From Syngnathus acus (taxonomy: Eukaryota; Chordata; Actinopteri; Syngnathiformes; Syngnathidae), in contig NC_051089.1 of NCBI RefSeq assembly GCF_901709675.1, forward strand, positions 1,803,476 to 1,867,475: a stretch of 64,000 nucleotides of DNA, read 5' to 3'. The notes beneath the pieces are model-generated. The model did no database searches and had not been told where the DNA came from. It worked only from the letters and a program-made list of their open reading frames with translations. Positions 36,901-47,806 of the stretch are shown piece by piece; position 1 is the stretch's first letter, and each line of letters begins with the position of its first letter. The position numbers and the translations under genes were made by a program.

Positions 36901-36984
36901 CGCAAAGTCACATCAATACAAGTGAATGCAATAAATGAAGCCAATTAAAGATGGCGGTGACATCACGTCCTTAAAGAGTGGTGG
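33925..36984. other. intergenic, no gene recognised
   Basis: This holds a GA-rich tract at 34069-34112, a short TC tract at 34332-34347 and a small repeat of GGGGTCAC/CACTGTC near 34.35-34.40 kb. The block near 35.03-35.13 kb (TAATTATCTCCCCTTTAGGC, AGCTCACCTAGCACAGCC) looks like unique non-coding DNA. No gene is seen. Confidence 0.5.
34069..34112. repeat. (GA)n polypurine tract
   Basis: GAGAGAGA runs carry two GACAGA interruptions. Confidence 0.85.
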
Positions 36985-36985
36985 G

Positions 36986-37027
36986 AAAATGAAGCTTCAA
37001 ATTTGCTTCATAAACGCCCCCTGCAGG
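36986..37027. mobile_element. TGAAGCTTCA MITE, single end (copy 1)
   Basis: AAAATGAAGCTTCAAATTTG then CTTCATAAACG matches the end of the palindromic element at 38714-38911. The second end is not found. It runs straight into CGCCCCCTGCAGG, a CTCF-like word on the minus strand. Confidence 0.5.
37014..37027 (-). promoter_or_regulatory. CTCF-like motif
   Basis: The minus strand reads CCTGCAGGGGGCGT, which fits 12 of 14 positions of the CTCF core consensus CCASYAGRKGGCRS. It lies at the inner edge of a MITE end. Binding is not shown by sequence alone. Confidence 0.3.
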
Positions 37028-38713
37028 CCATCATTAGAATGGATTTAAACAATGACTACATTTCTCTTTATAAGTGATTCTTTTGCCCATCTGCTGTTTT
37101 TGCAGATGCTTTCAGACTAAGTAATTAATTAACCGACTGTGATCAAGACATATACCCTCTGGCCACATATACATGACACGCTTGGCAACACTAACAAATA
37201 TGATGGCAAAACAACAGCAAGACAAAGCTAATATCTCATATTACTAAATCTGAAATTCAAAACAGCACTGATTCATTTCGACAATACGGTTTGTCTAGAA
37301 ATCACAAAATGATAGGGTAACAAGTAAAAGCATAATTATAAATTCACACCATGATAGTTATATAACCTGACCCTTAACATGCTTCACAAACCATCCATCT
37401 GCTTCAAGTTAATACGAGACAATGTTTTCTGGAACTGCAGACAATGAAATAAACAAAACATCTGTGCACCGCCACTGTCACAGTTGCATTCGCTGTGAAA
37501 GTCGTCTGTCGTGATGCACAATTTGATTGGTACGGATTATTTTTATCTGAATATTTATTCAATATCTGCCGTGCAAGATTCTATTGCAAGCAAATTGAAA
37601 AGGCACAGGGATAGTTTTAGGATCTCATTTACCAGCTCATCCTTGGTACTTGCAAAAAAGCCTGGTAATTTGTAACCTTGTTATTTGATGTGTGTTTCTC
37701 CAAATTCAAATTTATTTTTTTAACATTAATGCAGCGTGCTGAGGTTTTAAGATGGCAGTAATTCATACATTGTTTGCACATGTACAAAGAAGTTAGATTG
37801 GAAAAAATATGAAGGCTGTTAGAATATAATAAACGAGCCCAAGCAAATATTAGGCTGGAGCAGAGATTTGAACCTAGAACCCGCTCGTTGTGAGGCAGAC
37901 AGGCATGCATGGCCGGGTTGCTAACATTTTATCAGTACAATCAACTCGCACAAAAAAAGAGAAATATGTGACATAGTAAACAAAGGACAACACCAGAGGA
38001 CATCTGTTCTTTTTTCTTCTCAGCATGTGGCTGTTTATTACAAGGAGCGGATGAGCTTTGTTTGAGAAAAAAAGCCACATTATGTCTTCTTTGTACAACT
38101 CCATTCCCATTGTCACGTAGATGTCATGATTGAATGCGCAATTGAATTCGCTATTCACAAAAGAAATAAATGGGCTTTTGGTTTCCAGGCAAACAAAGGT
38201 AAACTAAAAAGGATCCTTTTGTCGTGTGTTGGATTTATTTATTTTTCTCTGTAGGACGTTTCAAATTGGCACTACCCTACCGCCACTCACCCCTGCTACC
38301 CCGAAAAAAAATAAACCTCACTAGCACACTCACTGCAACATCACTCAAGTGTCTGCACAGAAAATAAGATGTCAGGTTGGAAAATTCCCCTGTGCAACGA
38401 AGATATTTATGTAAAAGCTATATTGTTCCGATGGCACATATATTTCACCTTCACACGCCATGAAGTTCATGGACTTTATGAATATGATTTTGAAATTGCT
38501 GTCAGATCACACATCCCTCACCTTTCTTCGCATATGCCGCGGATGTTACCGACGGTTGCATTTTGTGTGATGTGGATCTGTGACTATGTATTGGATTGTT
38601 TATCTTTGTTATTCTGGAATATTTGCTACTGCCATCTTGTTTTATTCAGAACACACACATCCTTAATAATCTATGCCCAAGATTTACACCACTTGGTTGT
38701 TATTCATTCCAAT
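37028..38713. other. intergenic, no gene recognised
   Basis: Apart from a SINE head at 37852-37925 I see only AT-rich DNA and short frames. Confidence 0.55.
37852..37925 (-). mobile_element. tRNA-like SINE head fragment
   Basis: On the minus strand GTTAGCAACCCGGCCATGCA, CTGTCTGCCTCACAACGAGC and GGTTCTAGGTTCAAATCTCT follow the A-box/B-box order of the common fish SINE (GGTTAGCA ... TCTGCCTCAC ... GGTTCAAAT). Only the tRNA-like head is kept. It is too degenerate for a functional tRNA gene. Confidence 0.55.
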
Positions 38714-38911
38714 TTGTAGTGATTGGAAAATGAAGCTTCAACTGCTTCATGAACTAGTTGGAATTTTTAGCTCCTTTATATGGCAACTTTGGTTTGAATG
38801 AAGGAGTGTTCAATTCAGCACAATATTGAACAGAGAGTGCAATCTAGTCAGCTCAACAAACATAACAACTGGTGCATGAAGCATATTGAAGCTTCATTTC
38901 CTCAATTACAA
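38714..38911. mobile_element. TGAAGCTTCA MITE, complete palindromic copy (copy 2)
   Basis: The left end AAATGAAGCTTCAACTGCTT then CATGAACTAGTT (from 38728) matches the reverse complement of the right end, AAATGAAGCTTCAATATGCT then TCATGCACCAGTT (ending 38899), giving terminal inverted repeats of about 32 bp. Weaker symmetry (TTGTA...) extends to 38714 and 38911. Each end is itself a hairpin (TGAAGCTTCA, and GAAGC...GCTTC). The inside is AT-rich without coding. No target duplication is clear, so the superfamily is unassigned. Confidence 0.65.
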
Positions 38912-40116
38912 TGCAGTACTAGTTCGACACCCAACTAATAAAAGAAACGTTATTTAACAATTCTGATTTGCTGGTCCAATTTAAAATTGCTGTCCAATTT
39001 AAAACCCAAGATCAAGACTGTTGCCAGTATCAGGCTATACTGCTCATTTGGGATCGGAACAGAGTTAACTATGAGATCTGCCGAAATCATACCCCAGCCT
39101 CCTCAGGGAGTCGCCAATAGTGAGGGAAATTTCCCAAGACCATGCGAGGAATCAGCTAAACTAAAATTAAAGATGCTTTGATGTTTCACAGAAGTCAAAT
39201 CGACTTCAGTTAACTTTGGAATAGTGCCTGCGTTGTTTGTGCGGGGAATTCATCTTTGTGCTTCTAATGAGCACGCTGGTTCATACCTGCTGTTAAAAAA
39301 CATTTGACTGGTCGCTTGGTTTCACTACAGTCGTCCAATAATTGGCCGTTCACGGTGCACATCTGCTGCCTCTTAACTCAAGAAGGTGCTGCGGGAAAAA
39401 CATCACAAGATGTAGTCAGGCTAACAAATTGAGCGAGGATGCTTCTGTGCTTTTAAGTCATGCTGTTGGTTCATGGCTGGGGGACTTACAACTTTACTCG
39501 ATTTTTTTTTTTCCCCAACCACAGTGATTACAATGGAATCATTCCAGAGGCGGTGTGTCACGATGAGGCATTTTCCACGAAAGTGTGTGTGTGGCGTAAT
39601 AGTCTTTTTAATTGTCAAAACTCACTGGTCAGCAAAGAAAACCGCATAACACCACAAAATGTGCGGTTAGCAATGTTCACCCAAGGCAAGGAGGATATTT
39701 TTCACGGCCATTTTATTTTTTATTTTTGTTTGCAGGAAAAAAAAAACAGAACCTTGACAATATTTCCACAAAACTTTGTGGAATATGAAAAACACAATGA
39801 CTTGCATTAACATATCCAGTCATCATCTTAGTGACAAGAACATTCGGGGACACAGACTATCACTGTGGGCAATTCTGATATACATTTATTTAGAAAAGTG
39901 CCTCATCAAATGTGAAATATGTTTCTGTCCGGCCTCTAAAAGCCTTTGCTGAGCACAGCCGGAGTAGTGGAGGGCACGTTTATACATTCCCTGCCTCCAG
40001 GAAGTATTAACCACCGTTACTCTACAAGCTTTGAAGATTGTGCTGCACATCACATTGCAATCCATTTAAAGATTCTCTCTTTGCTCAGCATGAATTGCCA
40101 CATCACATGATTCTAT

Positions 40117-40146
40117 GATTGAAGCGCATTTTTGAAGCTTCACTTG
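40117..40146. mobile_element. TGAAGCTTCA MITE, single end (copy 3)
   Basis: The minus strand reads TGAAGCTTCAAAAATGCGCT then TCAAT, close to the terminal repeat at 38728. Only one end is visible. Confidence 0.4.
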
Positions 40147-41599
40147 TCACAGCTATGCAATATTATACCGCGCTGTTCGGTTATATCTAATTTTCTGTTT
40201 AATACAATTGCGGAGCACCATCGAGCTCAGTTAATGATTGCGACGACGGGTATACGGGTTCCTTTCATGTGACAGCAAGACAATGAAAATTGTATGACTT
40301 GGAAGCTCATTCAAAGGAAAGTTTCTACTGTCTCATTAGAATCGTCTCAAGTCGTGTTTACATCCAAGTTATCATGGAAAAGAAAGGCGTGCATTTCCAA
40401 GTATCGGTGCTGATAACAAGTGTCTGACCACTGATGACAGTCACGTGGATCATAATTGGACCTTTTTTTTTTTAAACCCATGAATGTCAAATGACAACTC
40501 CTCTATGTTTCAAAACAACACCAAACCCTGAGATGAACTTGTTTGAATCAAACTCATAAATATTGATGTAAGCAAGAAAATTGGAAAAAACATAGCAACA
40601 AAATTCATGCAGCACAAAAATCTCAAGAGTGGTAATTGCGTAACCATTTTTTTTTTCTTGTTAAGTGGTGGTGCAGCGTTACAGGGGCCAGTATGGCTTC
40701 CTAGCATTGCGCAAACGTTAGCAAGCCCACAGCAGCAGCTTTTATATTAAATGCTATTTATATACTGCATTGCTGACTTGTGTATTCCTCTCCATTTAAT
40801 AATAAATTGCTTAACCGTGTTAATTTGTTGTTGCTATTTATTAATTGTCTTGCATTTATGATTGTAATCACTGCATTCTTTCATTTTATTCTTAAGTCTG
40901 AGCAGAGACAAAGACTGCAAATTAGCTGTCTATTATGCATCGCTTGTTATATTTGTAAGGAAATGCTGTATGTATTGTCACGGTTAAGTAAACAGGAATG
41001 TAATGTTAATTTTAATGTCACTAAAATAAAAAGTAACACACACGTGTTTTCAGCATCACAAAACTGATGGTCCCGTATTTGTGTGCACATACTGTGAGTA
41101 TCTGTAAATTGTCTCACTTTGCTTCTACCTAACTGTCAGCCTCCTCACTTCTCAGATTCTTCATCTGTCTATTTTTCTCTGAAATCCATTCTCTCCCAAG
41201 TCCTCTAACTATCTGTGGCACATTCAACTTTTCTTCAGCTTTTTTAACTCTAGCTGGCCCTGTCTCAACGTCTAGCTCATTCTTGTTCAACTTTATGGTG
41301 CAAAAATAGGAAGTAATGTCCTTTTTTCCTCTTCATTTGGAAGTAGAGACAAAAAAAGCTAGCGGAATCCCCAATTATTATGTACGGGTGACCATTGTGG
41401 GCTCCTTTAGTTTTGTGCTGCGACAAAGTTAACTAAAGCGGGTTGTATGGTGCCTCTCTGAAAAGAAAAACCTGTCCCCAGCCTGGTGGGTTCAATCATC
41501 GCCATCTAAGTTTTTCCCGAGGTAGCTGAGAGGAGAAACAAGTCCAGATACCAGCGGCCAAAGCAGGAGGCAATTTGCATATTCTGTGGGATTCAACTA

Positions 41600-41850
41600 A
41601 TGAGTAACAAATGTTTCAAGGGAGCCAGAGCAGGCGAAACGTAACAAATGGGCCGCGTGTTAGAGATATAGTCAAGATGCAAGGCATGGGAGGGCTCATC
41701 CTTTCTGCGAGTGAATGATCATGTTCGTCCATCGGAGGCCACAGGGCATGCCGGAAGCTTGATGAGGCGTCGCCATTGTTCGCTTCATCAAAGATCGCAC
41801 CAGCGACAGCAAGTTGGACTCCAAACAAGCCAGGAGGGAGGGGGCGAGGA
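41600..41850. promoter_or_regulatory. GC-richer non-repeat segment, possible conserved element
   Basis: GGGCCGCGTGTTAG, CATCGGAGGCCACAGGGCAT, GAGGCGTCGCCATTG and CACCAGCGACAGC rise above the AT background. Overlapping frames on both strands give no coding signal. The regulatory reading is from composition only. Confidence 0.2.
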
Positions 41851-43539
41851 AAGATGCTTTCTTTTTAGAAATAACTTTAGGAAATATTCTTGAAGAAATA
41901 TTGACTTCAATTAATTCTAACTTTCTGTTCTTGCCTTTTCTAGCCCCCAGCAAGTGCAGAGGGGCATAAAAAAGCTTTCATCATACTGTACAATTATAAG
42001 GCCTCGTGTGACAAATTCCAGTGCAAGATTATCTCCAAGGTTCTAATTCAAAAATTAATGAAAGATTGCGAAAGCAAAATTCACGTTTCACCTACCAGGC
42101 AAAGGTGCCTCAATTGATTTTAAATTCTACCGTCCATTTATCGGTTTTAAGATGCCACCATTTTTTTTTTTGGAAAGACTAAGAGGGATCCATTTCTGTC
42201 AGTGCCTCGACATCCTTCTGCTACGTTTCCTTAACCAATCTTGAATATGTACACAAAAATGCCATCAGTCCTCGCGCCCAGTCACATCGGTCCCGTCAAC
42301 CAAGTGCAGTCAAAGCGCGCATTCTCACTTACGAGATGTGAAGCAGACTCGAAAATTGTCACCATTTAGAGACTGTGCGTCCCACAAGAGACTCCAAATC
42401 ATGAAATTTTAAAAGCCCATCCCTCCAAGTCGAGGTAAATTCTTTTTTGTTCTATTTGCATCACAAAACATACCTACAGTCATTAACTCATTCACTGCCT
42501 TTCCTGTTAATATCTTTGACGTCTATAGCCGTCGATGAGAGTAAATGACTTAATATGTCCTAAACTTTCCAACCTTATGGATGTAGTAATATGAGAAACA
42601 CACAGAGTACATAAATAGTGACGCACTTTGTGAACAACTGCTTCCAGATGGCGGGTTGACTACATTCGATAGTATTTTAATTTCATATTGCAGCTATTTG
42701 AAAAAAGAAACATGCCCCCAGCATACTGGCCTGATGCAGCGCACCCCGCAAAAAAATACAAAAACAACTAACGTGTTGTTTATTTAATACCGCCTTGCCG
42801 TGATCATCCATTCATTCGTTATTGGCAACATTACGGAAACGTGCACTGGAGCTCATTAGATTGTACAAATGAACGTGTCACATGAGAGTTAATGAGTGAG
42901 AAACGCAATTGTCCTTGCAACAAAGTAGAATTGCAACCACCCCCAGTGATGCTCTCCTGTGGGCCAAAGCAAAGAAACAAAATAATTCATTTGTTTTTGA
43001 CATCTAAATTCAAGTCAGGTGGGAAGAAAAGATCAGTCCCACAACACCTATTTGAGAATTTAAATAATTTAAATAATGTCTATGCTGTAATGGATATTGT
43101 GTCACTGAGCACGTGCTTTTGTTACTGGTGACCTTCCTTGGCTGGCCTATTGTTAGATTACTTGTTATATTAAGATATAATACAACGCGTATACGGCTCA
43201 CTGCATAAATGCCTAAACAGCTCATTAGTCTTCATTTTCTTCACATTCCCTCCATCGCGCCTCCCTTTCAAGCTACTGAACAGTAAGTTGAACATAAACT
43301 GTCCGTGTTGGTTTCCACATCCCCATCACACGTTTTCAATGTTTCGGTTTCACCGGCGTTGCTTAGCATGAGACTCCAATTAGATCAATTTTTCCCGCTC
43401 CTTTTGTTTGAGTTACTTTCCCCTTTGGGACCTCATGCACGCGGGGCATAGCCAAGAGGACAATGTTGAGTTATTGTGCTTGAGGCAATGGTCCTCCAGC
43501 GCGCTTCACAGATGATCATTTCCCAATCCCACAGCTGAA

Positions 43540-43745
43540 GAGCGCAGTAATTGCTACGATGCATCCAGCAGCCGGTCCTTATCTGATCCAGTGACAAGAA
43601 TGGGCCCGGTTTTGCGGCTCTCGCAGCCTATATAATTCTGTGAGGCTTGCATCATTTTCTTCTGGAGAGATGACCATGACAATGTCACCCGAGGGTCCCG
43701 GGGGCTGATTGGATGCACATCGAGGCCCGAAGCGAATAAATCACA
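43540..43745. promoter_or_regulatory. GC-richer segment with TATATAA, possible regulatory element
   Basis: CCAGCAGCCGGTCCTTATCT, GGGCCCGGTTTTGCGGCTCT, then CCTATATAATTCTG and GTCCCGGGGGC lie together. TATATAA downstream of a GC-rich block could be promoter-like, but no transcript or coding frame follows that I can support. Confidence 0.22.
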
Positions 43746-43823
43746 TCTCCTCTGTTCAAAGTAGAAACATTAGCCCTATGGGTGACCAACCACTCATCAT
43801 ACTCACAAATGCACACGCACGCA

Positions 43824-43840
43824 TACACACACACACACAC
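43824..43840. repeat. (AC)n microsatellite
   Basis: About eight AC units follow GCACACGCACGC. Confidence 0.85.
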
Positions 43841-44136
43841 TTTGCACAAACAATTACAGCCTTGATTCCCTTGGCACTAATCGGATACAACACAAGGCAC
43901 ATGCAATGTTCTGGTGAGACAATAATTAAAGCCTCTTCTGGCGTATTATGTGCCACTTTCCGGGAGGAAGACTCTTTTGCCTGTAAATAAATATTAGACG
44001 AAACCACAACAACACTACTAAAGTAAGATTAATTGATACTTAATGCATGCTTTCCGTATATGAACATTATTGATGTACTCTTTGAGAGTACATATGCAAT
44101 AAATATCAGTGCAAAAAAAGTGAGATTGCAAACTGG

Positions 44137-44184
44137 AATAAATAAATAAATAATAAATAAAATAAATAGATGAATAAATAATTA
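44137..44184. repeat. (AAAT)n tract
   Basis: AATAAATAAATAAATAATAA is followed by further AAAT and GATGAATAAAT units. Confidence 0.85.
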
Positions 44185-45561
44185 TTTTTTTAACACCGTA
44201 TTGCTAAATAATGATGCAATCAAAATTAGTAGGACAAAAACACAAAAACATTTCCCAAACAAAATCTGTGAAACTGTGTATTCAATTGGAAATTTTCATA
44301 AAGCCAAATGCCAAAGAAGTGCATGAAAAATTGTCAGGCAGGTAATGATTTTGCTGCCATTTAATTTGGTATCATAAAAAGCTTTAGCGCCGAGAATTTA
44401 TGTTGGTATTGGAGAACAATAGGAGTGTGAATGATTAAAACGCTCAGCATTCCCGCAGCCACAAAAAGTGTTTGTTCCAAATGAGCCCCCAACACAATGC
44501 CAAATACAACTATCGAACTATCCAAGTATACAATCCTCCACAGCCAATAACCTCATGCAATGCCAATAATAACAACTCTATAATTAATAAAAGTTGGCAA
44601 CTTTTTAGAAACATGGCAGAATTGTTGTCTGCAGGGGAAAGTAATGATAACAATTCCATTTTTCATTTTCTTTCCCAAACACACACTGGTCTTCATTCCA
44701 GGCCTTACACCATCTTTTGCTGCAAATCCGCTACGCTAGGTTCCCCAGTGACCTTGAACATAACAAACAACAAACTTCAACAAAGACAATCGGTATTTGG
44801 TTTCTAGGTAGAAAAATACCATGAAAAAATTGTGTTTTATTATACAGTTTACCTAGTATAGGTTTATCGCAAGCAAATACACAATATAATGTAGTGAAAG
44901 CAAAAACAACAGGTTCCAAATTCCAAACATAGCTAGAACACAAGTGTCCTTGTGTCAACAAGACAAGAGTAATCCCTTTTCTCCTCCCCCTCTTACAATG
45001 TATAAGAAACATAAATTCATTTGAATTGTTAGTGTGCTTGTCTTTCATAAAAAATTAATATTAAATTTGTATCTAAAAGGTTGACCTTTTTTTTCACAAG
45101 TTAATCTAGTGCTTTGCTGATGGTAAATCATGATTTGGAAACATAACTTACTATAAGAGTGATATAAGGTTCAGTCCAATCCCCATACCGTACACAAAGT
45201 GGTGGTCGAATTAGATTAACTAAAAGAGGACGTCTTCCAAGTCTTTGTTCTACGGCACTGAGCAATGGTAAACATGTCTTGCAAAGCTGCATGAATCAGT
45301 TTTCTCCATTAAAACTCCTGATCGATGTTCATGATGAGCTCCGCAATGCCTGCAATATATTCCAGTCGATAATTTGGCTATAAAGTATCCAGTGTTAAGT
45401 TTTCACCACATTGACTCAATTGGCAAAGCAGCTCAATAGAGGCAATTAAAAATAGTCATTGACTGGAGACATAGTTGGCACACTGGGCTATTTAACACAA
45501 AGTATATGAAGGGTATATGAACGATGGATGGATGGAGTTTTTGAATGTATATATACGTTCA

Positions 45562-45934
45562 CAGCAATGACGTGCGGTGAGGTTCATGACTGGGGAGGCA
45601 CTGACGTCACCCCCCCACCTCCCGGTAAAATTTGTCACAAAAAAGGTTGGGGAACGCTGCTCTAGTATGTAATCCATTATAAAGCGAAATGTAAAAACGG
45701 ATAAAAAGAAAAAAAAAATGAAGGTAAAACGAAACAAATGGACGACTACTCCTCAGTTCACTGTAAATTTGAACTGGAGATCTCTTATTGTACAGGTAGG
45801 CGCATGAAGCATCCCGGGATCACTAGCATCCCCTGCCATAAGGCTGGAGAACCTTTTTTCATAGCCTTCGTAAGATCTCTTTTCAAAGCAGTTTTGTTCG
45901 TCTAAAGAAACACTGTTTGAACCGCACATCCCTG
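45562..45934. mobile_element. R1: short transposon-like repeat flanking the tandem array
   Basis: It starts CAGCAATGACGTGCGGTGAG and ends AACCGCACATCCCTG, so the ends form imperfect inverted repeats (CAG..ATG(AC)GTGCGGT). Inside are ACTGGGGAGGCACTGACGTC, GGTTGGGGAACGCTGCTC and TTTGAACTGGAGATCTCTTA, all shared with R2 at 48556-49143. R1 lacks an internal stretch of about 230 bp that R2 has. No clear target duplication was found, because the right end passes directly into the array. It is probably a non-autonomous DNA transposon; the superfamily is uncertain (hAT-like CAG end). Confidence 0.55.
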
Positions 45935-47712
45935 CCGCATACTTACCCCCTGAGTCGCCTTGACCCTTCGTTAACACCGCTAGGTATCCAGGTCAAGCCA
46001 CTCAGGGCAGAAGAGCTGGGGATCAATCCACGCCGATCAGAGTGAGAACCAGCCGCGGTGAACCGCTGCCTTTCTACTCCGATTTGGGACCAAGAGCACT
46101 GGAGCCAGCCCTGGCTAAGCAGTGCCTCACCAGTGCTCTCCTCTCGGTTGTACCTACAAAAAAAAAGCTTCTTTCTTCTTGAGCAATCTTCTTTGTCCAA
46201 TTACAACGCCCGACCTAAGGAGATGCTGGTTTCATTCCTTCCACCTCACTGTGCTTCGTACATCGCGAGGCTCCAGGGAAGGCAAACCTGCCAGCAAAGT
46301 ACCTAGAGGGAACTCACCTGTATTGCAGTAGTTGTTGAGGGAATGGCTGAAAAAGAAAAGCTACTCTACATCGCCTAGGTCCCGGTGCATCCTCGGCCTA
46401 GTCACCTAAGCTGGACTAGGGGATGTGAATATTAGGGGTAAGAATTAGGAACCTGTTCCAATTATCCATTTAGAGTACAATATTAACGTATGTGGTGCAA
46501 TGTGCTGTTGCATGAGCGAGGCTAACCCTCATAGAAGACTGAGCCTCGATTAAGGTCCTTCCGCTCTGGACCACCACACCCTGCGTGCATTGTTCCTAGA
46601 GTCGGAACCCAGGGGGGCCGTATACGTACCCCCTGAGTCGCATTGACCCTTCGTTAACACCGCTAGGTATCCAGGTCAAGCCACTCAGGGCAGAAGAGCT
46701 GGGGATCAATCCTCCCCGTTCAGAGTGAGAACCAGCCGCGGTGAACCGCTGCCTTTCTCCTCTGATCAGGGTTCAAGAGCACTGGAGCCAGCCCTGACTA
46801 AGCAGTGCTTCCCCAGTGCTCTCCTCTTGGCTGTACCTACAAAAAAAGCCTCTTTCTTCTTGAGCAATCTTCTTTGTCCCATGTCAGCGCACGACCTAAG
46901 CAGATGCTGGATCCATTCCTCCAACTTTGCTGCGCTTCATACATCGCGAGGCTCCAGGGAAGTCAAACCTGCCAACAAAGTACCTAGAGGGAACTCACCT
47001 GTATTGCAATACCTGTGAAGGGAATGGCTAAAAAAGAAAAGCTACTCTACATCGCCTAGGTCCCGGTGCATCCTCGGCCTAGTCACCTAAGATGGACTAG
47101 GGGATGTGAATATTACGGGTAAGAAATTCGAACCTGTTCCAATTTTCCATTTAGAGTCCAATATTAACGTATGTGGTGCAATGTGCTGTTGCATGAGCGA
47201 GGCTAACCCTCATAGAAGACTGAGCCTCGATTAAGGTCCTTCCGCTCTGGACCACCACACCCTGCGTGCATTGTTCCTAGAGTCGGAACCCAGGGGGGCC
47301 GCATACGTACCCCCTGAGTCGCATTGACCCTTCGTTAACACCGCTAGGTATCCAGGTCAAGCCACTCAGGGCAGAAGAGCTGGGGATCAATCCTCCCCGT
47401 TCAGAGAGAGAACCAGCACTACCGCTGCCTTTCTCCTCCAATCAGGGTCCAAGAGCACTGGAGCCCCTAAGCACTTACACCCTGAGTCACCTTGACCCTT
47501 CGTTAACACCGCTAGGTATCCAGGTCAAGCCACTCAAGGCAGAAGAGCTGGGGATCAGTCCACCCTGATCAGAGTGAGAAACAGCCTACAAAAGTATGCT
47601 CCTTTCTTATTGAGCAATCTCCTTTGTCACACACGACCTAAGGAGATGCTAAATTTATTCCTTCCACTTCCCTGTGCTTCATACACCGCAAGGCCCCAGG
47701 GAAGGCCAACCT
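45934..47712. repeat. tandem array, monomer about 682 bp, rich in local hairpins
   Basis: Monomers start (at GCCGCATAC/GCCGTATAC) at 45934, 46617 and 47298, giving periods of 683 and 681 bp. Copy 3 is cut after about 170 bp, and a fourth, deleted copy runs from about 47470 to 47712. The two full copies are highly similar. Every copy carries a 60-bp hairpin (45948-46007, 46631-46690, 47312-47371, 47480-47539) with stems CCCTGAGT + CTTGACC against GGTCAAG + ACTCAGGG; the copies differ mainly at one unpaired G/C/A step, and copy 4 has one stem mismatch. Other inverted repeats in copy 1 are at 46055-46066, 46093-46139, 46397-46420, 46448-46459, 46496-46512, 46517-46548, 46554-46572 and 46592-46608. 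Frames of 60-97 codons overlap in two phases and are not conserved as proteins. I do not recognise the monomer. It could be a satellite, an internal part of a large transposon, or a structured-RNA repeat. Confidence 0.85.
46093..46139. repeat. conserved 10-bp-stem hairpin in array copy 1
   Basis: AGAGCACTGG pairs with CCAGTGCTCT across 27 bases. The loop contains a second perfect palindrome, AGCCAG-CC-CTGGCT. The equivalent in copy 2 (46776-46822) keeps the outer stem perfectly and has changes only in the loop, including one that weakens the inner palindrome. Confidence 0.75.
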
Positions 47713-47792
47713 CTTGTTGTTGTTGTTGCCAGAGGGTCACTATTTCAGAAAGTTCTTACACTCACGGTTCCCATTCATTCAGATTCCTGATG

Positions 47793-47806
47793 GCTCCCTC
47801 TTGTGG
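47793..47806 (-). promoter_or_regulatory. CTCF-like motif
   Basis: The minus strand reads CCACAAGAGGGAGC, 12 of 14 positions of CCASYAGRKGGCRS. It is a weak candidate from sequence alone. Confidence 0.25.

Larger units (their letters stand above)
40147..45561. other. intergenic, no gene recognised
   Basis: No gene is seen. The stretch holds two GC-richer segments (about 41.60-41.85 and 43.54-43.75 kb), a CA tract at 43824-43840 and an AAAT-rich tract at 44137-44184. The block near 42.48-42.55 kb (ACTCATTCACTGCC, GACGTCTATAGCCGTCGATG) resembles a widespread fish repeat, but I could not set borders. Confidence 0.5.

Noticed and set aside
46497-46640. U1-like word GCGAGGCTAACCC and other snRNA-like snatches in the array
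   Set aside because: Only about 10-12 bases agree and the flanks do not follow U1, U4, U5 or 5S sequence.
46058-47018. Frames of 60-97 codons recurring in the tandem monomers
   Set aside because: They recur only because the DNA is repeated; frames shift between copies and no protein feature is conserved.
45934-47712. CRISPR-like or bacterial repeat array
   Set aside because: The monomer is about 682 bp, the genome is vertebrate, and there are no short regular repeats with unique spacers.
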